DNA of 64,000 bases. Source: Dactylorhiza incarnata. Lineage: Eukaryota; Streptophyta; Magnoliopsida; Asparagales; Orchidaceae. Below are positions 34,965 through 45,299 of the stretch, in pieces. Under the pieces are notes generated by a model, which made no database searches, had not been told where the DNA came from, and saw nothing but the letters and a program-made list of their open reading frames with translations. The DNA lies in contig JAWHQI010000266.1 of assembly GCA_033032865.1 (NCBI GenBank), positions 1,463,501 to 1,527,500 on the forward strand, given 5' to 3'. The number at the start of each line of letters is the position of its first letter. Position 1 is the stretch's first letter. Made by a program: the position numbers and the translations under genes.

Positions 34965-36734
34965 TGTTGGGAACAAGTGCCCAACAATTTTCCTGATTTG
35001 AAAAAGTGCTCAGATCAATGTTAAATGCACTATGTATTTGATGGTATATTTTATTCATGACTGCAGAAGATAAACCATATGTCCAGTAATTCTCTATGTT
35101 CAAAATCGTCAAGAAGGACTAGACATATCGTTGAGATGATGCACATATCATTGAAATACATCAAAGCAACATCAATAGTATCAAGACTATACAAGTAATG
35201 AAAATTCACTAAGTAATATATTGTCTCAAGAATCAGCAGATGAATCGTTGAGAAAGGTATCATATCGTCGAGTTGGTCTCGACAATATCGTCTTGAAGAA
35301 AGCTTATCATTGATAAAGCTAAGTTCATATGTCTCGACGATATCGTCTTAAAGAAAATGTATAGTCTTGAAGGTTGAAGAAAGATTATCAATCTGATGAA
35401 TAAGTCTAAGTCATATAAAAAGAAACATCTCGACGATATCGTCTAGAAGAAGCAATATCGTTGAGATATCAAGTAAATTCTTGAAGAAGGATGTATGTCG
35501 ACGATATCTTCTTAAAGAAGACATATTGCCTTGAAGATTGAAGACATGTTGTATATAAGGAAACATCTCGACGATATCTTCTAGAAGAAGCAATATCGTT
35601 GAGATATCAAGTAAAGTCTCGAAGAAGGAAGTATGTCGAGGTTATCATCATGAAGAATATTTATCATTTACATTGATCAAGATGATATCGGCTTGAACGA
35701 ATCTTATCATCTTGACAGTTGCAGAGCTGCATTTATTGCACAGACTTTCTTGGAAATTGGTATTCATGGAATGCGCACGCCGCCTATCTAGGAGTAATAA
35801 ATGATATACTCTCTACAGAATATAGCCATTCCACAATATTTAATGAAGAATATTATTACTTCCATATTTTCCAAGTTCCAAAATCGGCAACGCATTAATG
35901 ATAATTTATTCTGTCGATTCTCTCAAATATACTATAAGGCAAATTATGGAAGAATTCAGTACGGGCTTTTATGCAAAGTTACAGAAGAATATAAAAGAGA
36001 GGAATTGTCGATTTCAGAAGAGACATGACTTTCTTACAAAATTCTGATTATGATCAAGAAAAGAAAAGAAGAGCTCAAGCAGAAAATCTTCATCACTTGG
36101 CTGAGAAGACAAGAAAGAATCTTCCTCCTGCACAAGAAGTGCATCTATCAACTAAGGAGAAAATTAAAAAGAAGGTTCAGAAATTCACAAGATCACTGGG
36201 CTTGCATATGCAAGAAGAAGAACAACATCTTGAAGCCTTCTCTTCTACAACAGAACAACATCTTTCGTATTTGGTAGGGTTCTTTGTGAGCCTAAGCTAG
36301 GTAGGGTTCTTTGTGAGCCTGAGTTAGTAGGGTTCTTTGTGAGGCTGAGTTTTAGTAGGATCTTGGTATAGATCTGAGTGCTTGGTAGGACTTGTAAAGT
36401 CTGAGAAAATTGTTGTAAAGTTTGTATAACCGGAGTGTAAGATTTTCTGTGTGAAGGGCTGAGGTAGGATCCTTTTTGATCTAAGTTGTAAGATCTAATT
36501 ATTGAGAATGGATCTGAGTTGGAGAAGTTGCCTAGTCTAGCACATTGCTAGATAGGTGGGAGGGGCAGTGGACTACCTCTAGACACATTGTCTTGTAGGG
36601 AACCACTAAAAATTTTATGTGTTTTTTGTGTTGCTCTTGTGATGTGATAGATGAATTTTAAAGTAGTAAATAATATTGAAAACACCTAATCACCGCCCCT
36701 CTAGGTGTAGATTATAGACAACCCATATCTTTCA
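34965..36734 (+). repeat. SIR1 3' LTR (about 1770 bp)
   Basis: It begins TGTTGGGAACAAG and ends at CTTTCA. The segment 35100-35700 is an array of CGACGATATCGTC-type words alternating with AAGAAG stretches. It ends with the GGGAACCACTA motif and a C-rich CACCGCCCCTCTAGG stretch. The sequence beyond (36735 on) is gag-like coding DNA of a different insertion and not a primer site. Confidence 0.8.
36278..36360 (+). repeat. Triplicated 33-bp unit in SIR1 LTR
   Basis: TAGGGTTCTTTGTGAG occurs three times with CCT(A/G)AG or GCTGAG following each copy, at roughly 30-bp spacing. It lies in the R/U5 part. Confidence 0.75.
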
Positions 36735-36947
36735 GGTGTTGCAAAAGAAGTATGTCTGATGGCTATAGAAGACTCAACTAAAGAAGGTCAGGTATCATTA
36801 TTTGAAGATTTTGATTTCAATTCAGACAATTTTAGAACATGCTTTAAAGAATTTTGTAAAGATTATCTTGAACTTCAAAAAGAAACTGAACATGTGATAG
36901 CCAAAATCGTGTTGCGTAAAATTAAGATATTATCCACGTATAATCCT
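36735..36947 (+). pseudogene. gag: Fragment of a copia gag
   Basis: The frame VCLMAIEDSTKE and LFEDFDFNSDNFRTCF resembles the middle of SIRE-type gag, and the SIR1 gag has a similar FMAITEE at 30050. It is cut on the left by the SIR1 LTR and on the right by the first GypN LTR. Confidence 0.5.
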
Positions 36948-38490
36948 ACAAGGCAAGTGTACCTATCATTTTATTGTATAGGATTTAGAAAATCAAGTGT
37001 CGTATTATTTCTGGGCTTGTTGAGTACTTCTACTCACAAAGAAGAGTTATTATTTTATCGATCAAAAAAGTCGGGTTTGTTTTGGAAAATGATTAGGAGA
37101 AATTCAACTACGAATAATAATGATGATTAAAAGATTAGCACTTGATCTAAAATCCCTTTGGAATAAAATAAAATTTTGTTAAAGATAAAATTGCAAACTC
37201 TTATTGAAATATCTTCGACCGTGGAGGTTCCTAAAACATGATAGCACCTCTCTCGAGAAATTCTACCAACTAACCTTAGGTTAATTGATTAAGACCCCTC
37301 GTCCAGTCGAAGCCCATAAGCTTGCTTAAAGTAGTGAACCTCACTATTGGAATTGATTCAATCCAGAAGATTTATGTCATCCTCTCTCAAGGAGTGCAAG
37401 AAACTCCTTTTATCTTTGAATGATCTCCTCGTACACATGGATCTCTCATTCAACTAGAATACAGATCTCAGATTAAAAATCATATACCGGACATATGAAA
37501 TCAAAATTAAGTAATTCAAAGATAAATCAAAGATAATCAAAAAGAGATCTTGCAAATTAGAAAATTTCAAAACATATTTTATTTCATTCCAAAGTTCATC
37601 ATGACCAAGTGCAAAAGGAAATTTAGCTACTCTTCATAATATTAGGAATACAAGTAAAAGATGAAGAAGACATGATAAAATAAGCTACAAAACTTGAATT
37701 GAAATTATAATAATATAAAACTTATAACTTGTAAATAAACTAGCTAGAACATCAAAATAGTAAACTAAAGTAGAAAATAAACTCCAAAATTGAACTCCCA
37801 TACTTCTGGAGATTGCTGCCCTTTATAGGTAAAAATCGGTGGAGACAAGCCCTTTGTCATGCCCGTGACCAAGGGCATGTAAGGTGGGTAAATGCGACTT
37901 TGAAAGTCGGGGAACGTTGGGGGAGAGAAATCGCCAAAACTAAATTGCATGGAGGGTCATGGTCTAGGTCACGCTCGTGACCTAGGTCGTTTCTTGACCG
38001 AGTCTAAGAACAGAGGGAAATGGCGCGATTAGGAGTTAATCTAACAGTTGCGGGAAGGCTCACGGCCTTGGTCACGCTCGTGATTGAGGGCATGTAAGCT
38101 AGAAATGATGGGATCTAGAAACTGCGTTCTTTTAAGGCTTGGCGGCGAGTCATGCCCGTGACCTGAAGGTCACGCCCGTGATAGGGGGCATGTAATTTTA
38201 ATCTGACGTTGCTCATATCTTCTAACTGCTGGAGGTGGGACACGACCGTGACACTTGTCACACTCCAGGACATGCCCGTGACCTAAGGCGTGTACTTGGT
38301 ATTTCTTGCACCTTTGTTCCAGAATTTCCCCTGAACACGGCTATGGGCTTGAAATTGCAATTAGCAGCCCCAGTTTACCTGAAAATATAAAATAAAGTAA
38401 ATTAGTAATAAATTAAACTAAAACTAAATAAAATTAAATTAATTATTAATAAAATATTATATAAAAATTACTATAAATAATGTACCATCA
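36948..38490 (-). repeat. GypN LTR X
   Basis: It matches LTR Y from the AAGGCAAG(C/T)GTACC motif onward, through GACCGTGGAG, to the end ACCATCA followed by AATACCC. Its left end has lost about 60 bp compared with Y. It holds the palindrome array at 37848-38295 and a minus-strand TATA box near 37821-37830 (CCTATAAAGG). Confidence 0.75.
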
Positions 38491-39952
38491 AATACCCATA
38501 TACTTAAGTTTTTGCTATTGCAGAGCAAAACCTATTCATAGGTATGAGAAAAAAAATTATGACATTCACACAAAAAAAGAATTTACTTCTAATTATGAAT
38601 TTAATATTATACATGACTCATACACAAATAAGTTTTGAAATAAAATTTAGGTTCATAAGAAACAAATCATGATTCATAAGTTGATAAGTGTAGAATAAAA
38701 ATATGTTTCAAAAATTCTCTAATTAAATTTTAATAAATAAAAATGTATTTAATTAAGCAAAATAATATAAGAATAGAATTATATAACCTTTTAATATCAT
38801 TCGAAACTTTGTAGAAAACCCAAAATATTAACAAAGCTCTCTCATAAATATCTTGAATATGAAATGGTATTGGCTAAATATGGGTAAAAATTGGCATATA
38901 AGAGATTTTTTTAATTGGGAAATGATTAATTTTATCCTCTCATTTCCATCTTTTTTGAATACTTTAATTGTTTTATATCCCAAATGTATATGTATAGGAG
39001 TGATGAATTTTTTCCTCTCAGCTCCATGACATATTCTTTTACAAATTCGGGTGCATATGTTTAGGAATGATGAATTATATCCTCTTATTCCAAGGCATAT
39101 GATCTTTTATATTTTTTTTATTGCCTATCAAAAAGGTAAGTAAAAGGTAAGGAAGGGTTATGGTTTAAAGACTGTAAAATTTGTTCAAAATAAATGTTTT
39201 GAGAGCAAAAATAAATAAATAAATAATTCTTAAGAATCTATGAGTTAAAGTTAATATAAGTAAAATCTAAAGATCATTAGCACAATTACAACAAAATTAG
39301 TTCATGATATTTTTAGGAGAGAAAGTAAAACTAAGAAATATTCCAAACAAATCAAAATAATGAAAAATTCATTAATTCAAATTCATCTATAAATTAAATA
39401 TAACAAATTATGAAGTGACACATAAAATTAAAAACACATAAAAAAATTTTGTTTTTAAAAGTCATAAATAAAAGCTCATTTTAAACTCAAAAAAGTCAGG
39501 AAGTATCTAATATTATAATATTTATAAATAAACAATTTATTTATAGGTTTGTTTTGTAGTTTATTTTCATTTTTATAACATTTTCAATATTAATGTAAGA
39601 AAAATAAAAACAAAAGAGAATTTTTTTTTTAATTCTTGGACTTCCCAAGAAATACCCAATGACGGGCTCTCAAGGTACTAGGAAGTTTTGTGGGATGAAA
39701 GCCCAACACGGCCCTTTCGCAAGAAATTAGTTTTCTAATTTTCTAATGTTTTTGTAATTATTTTTGATTTTTTTTAACATATTTTTTTTGTAATTATTTT
39801 TGATTAACCTGTGATTGATTTGCAAAAATTAGAGAAGACACCCACATACTTTAATCTAAACATTATCCCCAATGTTGTATAAAAAATAAAAGTGCGGTAA
39901 AAGGAGAGAATGTTTCCCTTATGAAGAAGAACAAATCATCACAGAGTCAGCC
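38491..39952 (-). other. GypN internal region X, non-coding
   Basis: AT-rich DNA with no gene. It shares with internal region Y the start AATACCC...ATACTTAAG, the tandem GATGAATT(A/T)TATCCTCT repeats (38920-39110), and a diverged copy (39631-39740) of the 105-bp block also found in CopB. It lacks a primer site at its right end. Confidence 0.6.
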
Positions 39953-40903
39953 TGATATGAAAATAATTGTTTACGGATTTATGAATTTAAGAGGAATGTT
40001 GTTGATGTTCTCCAATTCTATATTCGATGAAGGCAAGCGTACCTTATCATCTATAGTATAGGATACTTAAGAAAATATCAAAGTCGTATTAAACACGAGT
40101 ATGTCGAGTACTTCTACTTCGAGAAAGCTAACTATTATTTTATCGAAGAAAGAGCGGGAAAGAGCTTATAATTAAAACTAGTTAAAAGAGAACAAAAAGA
40201 AAATAAAGAAAATAAAATAAAAACAAAACGTGATTAGAACTCGCTTTGAAATGAAATAAAAGGATAAATATTAGTATTCAACCCCAAACCTTGACCGTGG
40301 AGATTCCTAGTTTATGAGCGCACCTCTCTCAGAGAATACGCCCACCTGAGATTAACTCATATCCAGAAGATTTACGTCATCCTCTCTCAAGGGGTGCATG
40401 CTACTCTTTTTATTCTCGAGTGATCGATTCGTACGCACGAGCCTCTCAACTAACTAGAATACGAAAACAAATACCGAAATTTATAACCAAAATATGAACT
40501 CGATATCATTATATTTCGAGAATAAATCAAAAGAGAGGAGAAACGATAATAAGGAAAAAGATAATTTTGAATCAAAGCTTGCAAAAATCAAGAACAACTA
40601 AATATTTGCTAAAGGAAAAAATATTGAAAAGAAGAGAATTAAGGGGGAAGGGGGAGATTTTGCATAAGTGAAAAAGATCTTAAAATTTCATTACATAAAG
40701 AGATTACATAAAATAAAATCTATATTACATTACATGGAAATAAAACTAAACTACTTTGCATGAAATTAAAATAACAAGACATTAAAAAGAAATAAGAAAA
40801 TTACAAAAAATTAAACCTAAACCTAAATATTACAGAAAATTATACAAGAAGAGCCCAAATGGGCAGGGGCAGGAGGAGGAATTGCTTTAAATGGGCTCCT
40901 AAA

Positions 40904-40915
40904 TTTATAGGAGAA
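40904..40915 (-). promoter_or_regulatory. TATA box of GypN LTR Y
   Basis: The minus strand reads TCCTATAAATTT, about 10 bp downstream of the palindrome array in the direction of transcription. Confidence 0.55.
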
Positions 40916-40924
40916 ACTTTTGGG

Positions 40925-40964
40925 TTACACGCCCTCGGTCATGGGCGTGACCTAGGGCGTGTAA
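40925..40964. other. 40-bp palindrome in GypN U3
   Basis: TTACACGCCCT (40925-40935) pairs perfectly with AGGGCGTGTAA (40954-40964). After one mismatch GGTCA pairs with TGACC around a 6-nt loop. Weaker versions lie at 41343-41381 and, in LTR X, near 37848-37877. Confidence 0.85.
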
Positions 40965-41554
40965 TATTTGTTCTACAGCTGGGACAACGACATGGCCGGT
41001 TGCGTGACGGTGGGAGAAAATTGGACATATCACGGGCGTGACATTTGGGTCACGGGCGTGACTCAGGACGGCTTCAATCAATGCAACGCGGACTTGAATT
41101 TGGCGCGGAAGGGAGCAGGGATCACACGCAAAAGTCACGGGAGTGACCTATGGGTCACGGGCGTGACTTGGGTCAACTTCTCGATGGCAGCACCTCTTCT
41201 CGATGACATCACTACTAGCAAGATTCTATTTTTACATGCCCTTGGTCACAGGCGTGACCTTCGGGTCACGGGCATGACCGAGGGTGTGACTTGCTCTAGA
41301 CGAGTTTAAACTGCGTGGCATCAATCTGGACTAGCATTAAAGTTACACGCTCTCGGTCACGGGCATGACATAGGGCATGTACTGTGAATTTTGACCAAAA
41401 ACTCCAGAAAATCTGCAAAACAAAAATACAACTATATTTAGAACAGAAATTATAAAATAACTGAATTTTGACTAAAATATAAATAATATTTACATAATTA
41501 AATTAAACTTAACCTAAATACTAAAATTAAAATACGCATAAATCCTACTCATCA

Positions 41555-41570
41555 AATACCCCCATACTTA
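41555..41570 (-). promoter_or_regulatory. Polypurine tract of GypN
   Basis: The minus strand reads TAAGTATGGGGGTATT directly before the LTR start TGATGAG. Confidence 0.6.
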
Positions 41571-43394
41571 AGCTTTTGCTATTCCAGAGCAAAAGTATGA
41601 GAAATATTTATAAGGCATGAATAAGGTTTTTTAATTAAGGCTAAAATTCTATTTAAATCAAAAGTAAGCTAAAAATAATACTTTAGGGATTCAAATAATA
41701 AGTCCTAAATTATAATAATAATTTGAAAAGAGAGAAGTGTTTAGCCAAGTCTTCTCAAGTTACTTAACTAGCAAACAAAATTGGAGTAACTAGCAAACAA
41801 GTTTAGATTTAAAATTATAAAAAAAACCATCACGTGAAGGAAACTTAAGGAAAAAGTAACCTACTAAATATTGTTCTCACTATAATTTAAATTAAATCTA
41901 GATCAAAGATATTGGTTATGGGGGTTCACAAATTTTTGCATAAGAAGAGATCTTAAAAAGAAGGTGATGAATTTTATCCTCTGACCTTAATTAAATTTTT
42001 TGTATATGTTTAGGAAAATGATGAATTTTATCCTCTCATTTTTCATGACATATAATCTTTTAAAAATTCTCTTCTAATAAAATCCCAAAATGTATATGTT
42101 TAGGAGTAATGAATTTTATCCTCTTACTCCATGCCATATAATCTTTTAAGTGATTTTGGGTGCATATATTTTGGGAATAATGAATTTTATCCTCTTATTC
42201 CCATGACATATGATCTTTTAAAACACTTTTTTTATATGCCACAAAAGGGTAGGGTAAATAAAAATTTCTAGCTTATAAATTAAATTATTTTGAGAGCAAA
42301 TTCTAGTAAACTAAACTTTCCTAAGATTCTAAAAGTATGATTTAGAATTAATTAAAATCTAAATTTGTTAAGCATAATTTCTACAGGATTGAAACTATTT
42401 AAAATAAAAGAGAAAAAGGTGCTAAAGAAAATACTCTAACCAATTAAAATCATAAATTATTTCTTGAAACTAAATCACCTACAAAATTAAATTTAACAAA
42501 CCATGAAAAAGTAAAAATTAGCAAATTAAAAAGACAAATACAAATGCTTATAAATAAACTCATAAAACAAACTTGATTTTGGAAATAACAAAAACCAAAG
42601 CAAGGGTTTATTATATTTTTGGAATTTTTTAAATTTTCTTCAATTTTTTTGAAATTTTGATATTATCTTTTTTTTGGATTTTTGATATTATTTTTTTGGA
42701 TTTTAGATATTATCTTTTTTTGGATTTTTTATATTATATTTTTTTTTGGATTTTTATGATAAGAAATAAATACTAGAAATACTAAACATAAACTAATAAA
42801 GCCTAACAAAATAAATTTATTGTTAACTCTTGGACTTCCTGACGTATACCCAGTGAAGGGTTCTCAACGGAACTAGGAGATGTGCTGGGATGATATCGCA
42901 AACCTCCTTTTCCAAGAAATTAATTTTCTATTTTTTTGAAGATTTTGGGTTTTCTATTTTTATTGGAAAAAGCTAATTTTTCTTTTTGTAAAAGACAACA
43001 AAATAGGAAATACACAATGTACAAAAATAAAATATCTATGTACAAACAAAATATTTTTGGAATTTTGGGATTTTTAAATTTTTTTGGAAATGTGCTACGA
43101 TTTTAGAATTTAAAAGAAAGGGAAATACACCCCCATACTTAAAGTTCAAGATTGAACCCAATGTTGAAAGCTAAGTTTGAAGAAGAAAAATAAAATACAA
43201 GCACATGATTTTGAAAGAAAATGAACAAGGAGGGGAGAAAGAAGCACGTCCCTGATTTGGAGACGGGCGACTACCACGATCACCTGCAAAATTATTTTTA
43301 AAATAAAACAAAACACAAAATAAAAATTTACTTTTTTTTTTTGAATTTTGATAAAAGTAATAACGCTTTCTCTTTTCAAAATATTGACAAAATA
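41571..43394 (-). other. GypN internal region Y, non-coding
   Basis: No gene is seen. Contents are: tandem repeats of a roughly 70-bp unit with GATGAATTTTATCCTCT (41960-42240), a T-rich array of TTTTTTGGATTTT(T)ATATTAT units (42640-42760), the 105-bp block shared with CopB (42827-42930), and a polypurine-like ATACCCCCATACTT-type motif near 43130. Confidence 0.65.
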
Positions 43395-43412
43395 TCCTCG
43401 ACAACGGCGCCA
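43395..43412 (-). promoter_or_regulatory. Primer binding site of GypN, tRNA-Asp type
   Basis: The minus strand reads TGGCGCCGTTGTCGAGGA, close to the plant tRNA-Asp-complementary site used by many gypsy elements. It starts six bases after the LTR end. Confidence 0.85.
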
Positions 43413-43418
43413 AAAAAA

Positions 43419-43927
43419 TGATATGAAAATAGTTTTTATGGATTTATGAATTTAAGAGGAATGTTGTTGATGTTCTCCAATTCTATATCTGATGAAGGCA
43501 AGCGCTTTATCGTCTATAGAATAGGATACTTAAGAAAAATATCAAGGTCGTATTAAACACAGATATCTCGAGTACTTCTACTTCGAGAATGCTAACTATT
43601 ATTTTATCGGAGAAAGAGCGGGAAAGGGCTTATAATTAAAACTAGTTAAAAGAGAATAAAAAGAAAATAAACAAAATAAAATAAAAACAAAACTTGATTA
43701 GAACTCGCTTTGAAATGAAATAAAAGGATAAATATTAGCATTCAACTCTAAACCTTGACCGTGGAGATTCCTAGTTTATGAACGCACCTCTCTCAGGGAA
43801 TACGCCCACCTGAGATTAAGTTGATCGGCCAAACTCTCGTCCTATAACCGGAATGTCTAATACTCGCTTTAACAAGGTGAATCCCACTATAGGATTTGAC
43901 TCATATCCAGAAGATTTACGTTATCCT
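43419..43927 (-). repeat. GypN LTR Z, truncated by CopD
   Basis: It starts TGATATGAAAATAG and matches LTR Y closely, keeping the 90-bp segment that Y lacks. It stops at TTACGTTATCCT where the CopD LTR begins, so U3 and the palindrome array must lie on the far side of CopD, outside the window. Confidence 0.8.
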
Positions 43928-44782
43928 TGTTGGATCTTACGACGCCCTTAGAGGGGGGGTGAATAAGGGAATAAAAAATCTTTTTATAATTCTATGGAAA
44001 TTACTAAATTGTTTTATAATATGAGAAAGGCAAAATAATAATTTAGCTAATTTGTGAGAATATCAAAATTTTCATCTTTAGAAATAAGTACTAAATTGTT
44101 TTATGATTAAGAGATTGAAAATAAACAATTTAGTTAAAGTGATTTGAATTTAAAGCTTTGTAACCAATATATTAAAGATAACGCCAAAGGAGAGAAATCA
44201 AGTAAACACAAATAGAGACATGATTGTATTTATATAAAAAGGTGTTTACAAAAATTGATTTCAATATCGCTAGAAATCGGAGGCGTACATATGTAAATAA
44301 TTTTTCCTTTTCTATACCGACTCATATCCCCACGAACCAGTTGGCTTTAGCCTATCCTTCCCCGGATAAGGCCTCAAGCCATTCTAGCCAATCCTTCCCC
44401 GGATATGGCCTCGAGCACCCCCTAGATCTAATCACCTAGACCTAGTCGCCAACACAAGGCAAATTTCTCCCTAAGTCCTACCCAGACCTAGTCGCCAACA
44501 CAAGGCGAATTAACTAAACGGTTACAAAGAAAGAATGGAATGAAAATAAAGATAACAATAGTAAAACTCCCTATATGAGATTTCTGAAGATGAGGATGAA
44601 GGATTGCTGTAGTATGAGCGAGGTAGAAGCGATCGTCCTTCGAATGTAGCGTGACGTAGTCCTCCTCCAGAATTCTCCTTAAGCTTTTCGTGGGAGATCC
44701 ATCTTCGGCAGCATAACAGCACTGCAGTTGTGGCACAAGCAACCTCTCTGGAATCTCTTACCCAAATGAGAGAGAGCCCACC

Positions 44783-44791
44783 ATTTTATAG
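44783..44791 (-). promoter_or_regulatory. TATA box of CopD 3' LTR
   Basis: The minus strand reads CTATAAAAT, directly downstream of the GGCGGTAG array. Confidence 0.65.
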
Positions 44792-44990
44792 AACTTGGAA
44801 CTAGCGCCTGCTGTAGTGGCTAGCGCCGGCGGTAGTGTTCGTGTGGAGCGGTTGCGAAACCGTCAGCGGCGTGGCGCTGTGCACGAACTGGAGATAGCGC
44901 CTGGCAGTAGCGATAGCGCTGGCGGTAGCGGTAACGGTAGCGGTTACGAAACCGTCGCATGCACGAACTTGAGATAACGCCTGGCGGTAG

Positions 44991-45130
44991 CGATAGCGCT
45001 GGCGGTAGTGCTGGCAGTAGCGGTAGCGCTAGCGATAGCGCTGGCGGTAGCGATAGCGCTGGCGGTAGTGCTGGCAGTAGCGGTAGCGCTAGCGATAGCG
45101 CTGGCGGTAGCGGTAGCACTGGCGGTAGTG
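44991..45130. repeat. 60-bp tandem repeat in CopD U3
   Basis: 45001-45060 and 45061-45120 are identical apart from two bases near their ends. Each unit is built from 6-bp steps (GGTAGC, GATAGC, GCTGGC), so it translates in all frames into Ala/Leu/Ser/Gly repeats, which are not genes. Confidence 0.9.
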
Positions 45131-45283
45131 CTGCTCCTTTCAAATGATTGTTCCAAGCTGCTTTATACCTGTGGAGTATTGCACCTATAGTTCCTGCACA
45201 CTATAAACACACGACAAGCAATATCAAATACAATATGGGATTTGTTATTCTCAAACAAAGGGATGTGACACACATGTCCAACA

Positions 45284-45299
45284 ATCTCCCCCTTTTGAT
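45284..45299 (-). promoter_or_regulatory. Polypurine tract of CopD
   Basis: The minus strand reads ATCAAAAGGGGGAGAT next to the LTR start. Confidence 0.85.

Larger units (their letters stand above)
30036..36734 (+). mobile_element. SIR1: SIRE-like copia element, 5' end lost, pol deleted
   Basis: On the plus strand: a gag region with a CCHC knuckle, a copia protease-type motif, then no integrase, RT or RNase H, then Ser/Glu-rich linker frames, a degenerate ORF in the envelope position of SIRE elements, the polypurine tract ATAGGGGGAGAT and a 3' LTR. Its 5' LTR is missing where CopB begins. The extra 3' ORF and long LTR point to the SIRE/Maximus lineage, but without RT this cannot be tested. 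Confidence 0.7.
39953..41554 (-). repeat. GypN LTR Y (1602 bp)
   Basis: Plus-strand ends are TGATATGAAA and CTACTCATCA (TG...CA). U3 (40925-41385) is an array of GTCACG-GG-CGTGAC dyads and includes a near-perfect 40-bp palindrome. Compared with X and Z it has lost about 90 bp after CCTGAGATTAA. Confidence 0.8.
36948..43927 (-). mobile_element. GypN: non-coding gypsy-type elements, LTR-int-LTR-int-LTR
   Basis: Three LTR copies (36948-38490, 39953-41554, 43419-43927) are separated by two related internal regions of about 1.5 and 1.9 kb with no coding capacity. A tRNA-Asp-type primer site abuts the third LTR on the minus strand, and a polypurine tract abuts the second, so 39953-43927 is one element in minus orientation. 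The left LTR and internal region belong to an older copy without a primer site. The right LTR is cut by CopD. The tRNA-Asp primer is typical of plant Ty3/gypsy, but without proteins the lineage is uncertain. Confidence 0.75.
43928..45283 (-). repeat. CopD 3' LTR (1356 bp)
   Basis: The plus strand runs from TGTTGGATCTTACG to ACATGTCCAACA. It has a short G-run (43953-43959), the CCTAGTCGCCAACACAAGG motif twice, a TATA box, and a U3 made of GCGCTGGCGGTAG-type repeats (44800-45130). Confidence 0.88.

Noticed and set aside
40859..41309. Overlapping frames on both strands in GypN U3
   Set aside because: They result from GC-rich palindromic repeats without stops, inside a defined LTR.
43146..43413. 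Two overlapping Phe/Lys-rich minus-strand frames next to the GypN primer site
   Set aside because: They are short, AT-driven, mutually overlapping, and one covers the primer site itself.
9880..45130. CRISPR-like arrays from evenly spaced short palindromes
   Set aside because: The repeats are 8-16 bp, irregularly spaced, lie in LTR U3 regions, and the genome is a plant.
44820..45156. Open frames on both strands with Ala/Leu/Ser/Gly repeats
   Set aside because: They are translations of the 6-bp/60-bp repeat in CopD U3 in all frames, with no start context or relatives.
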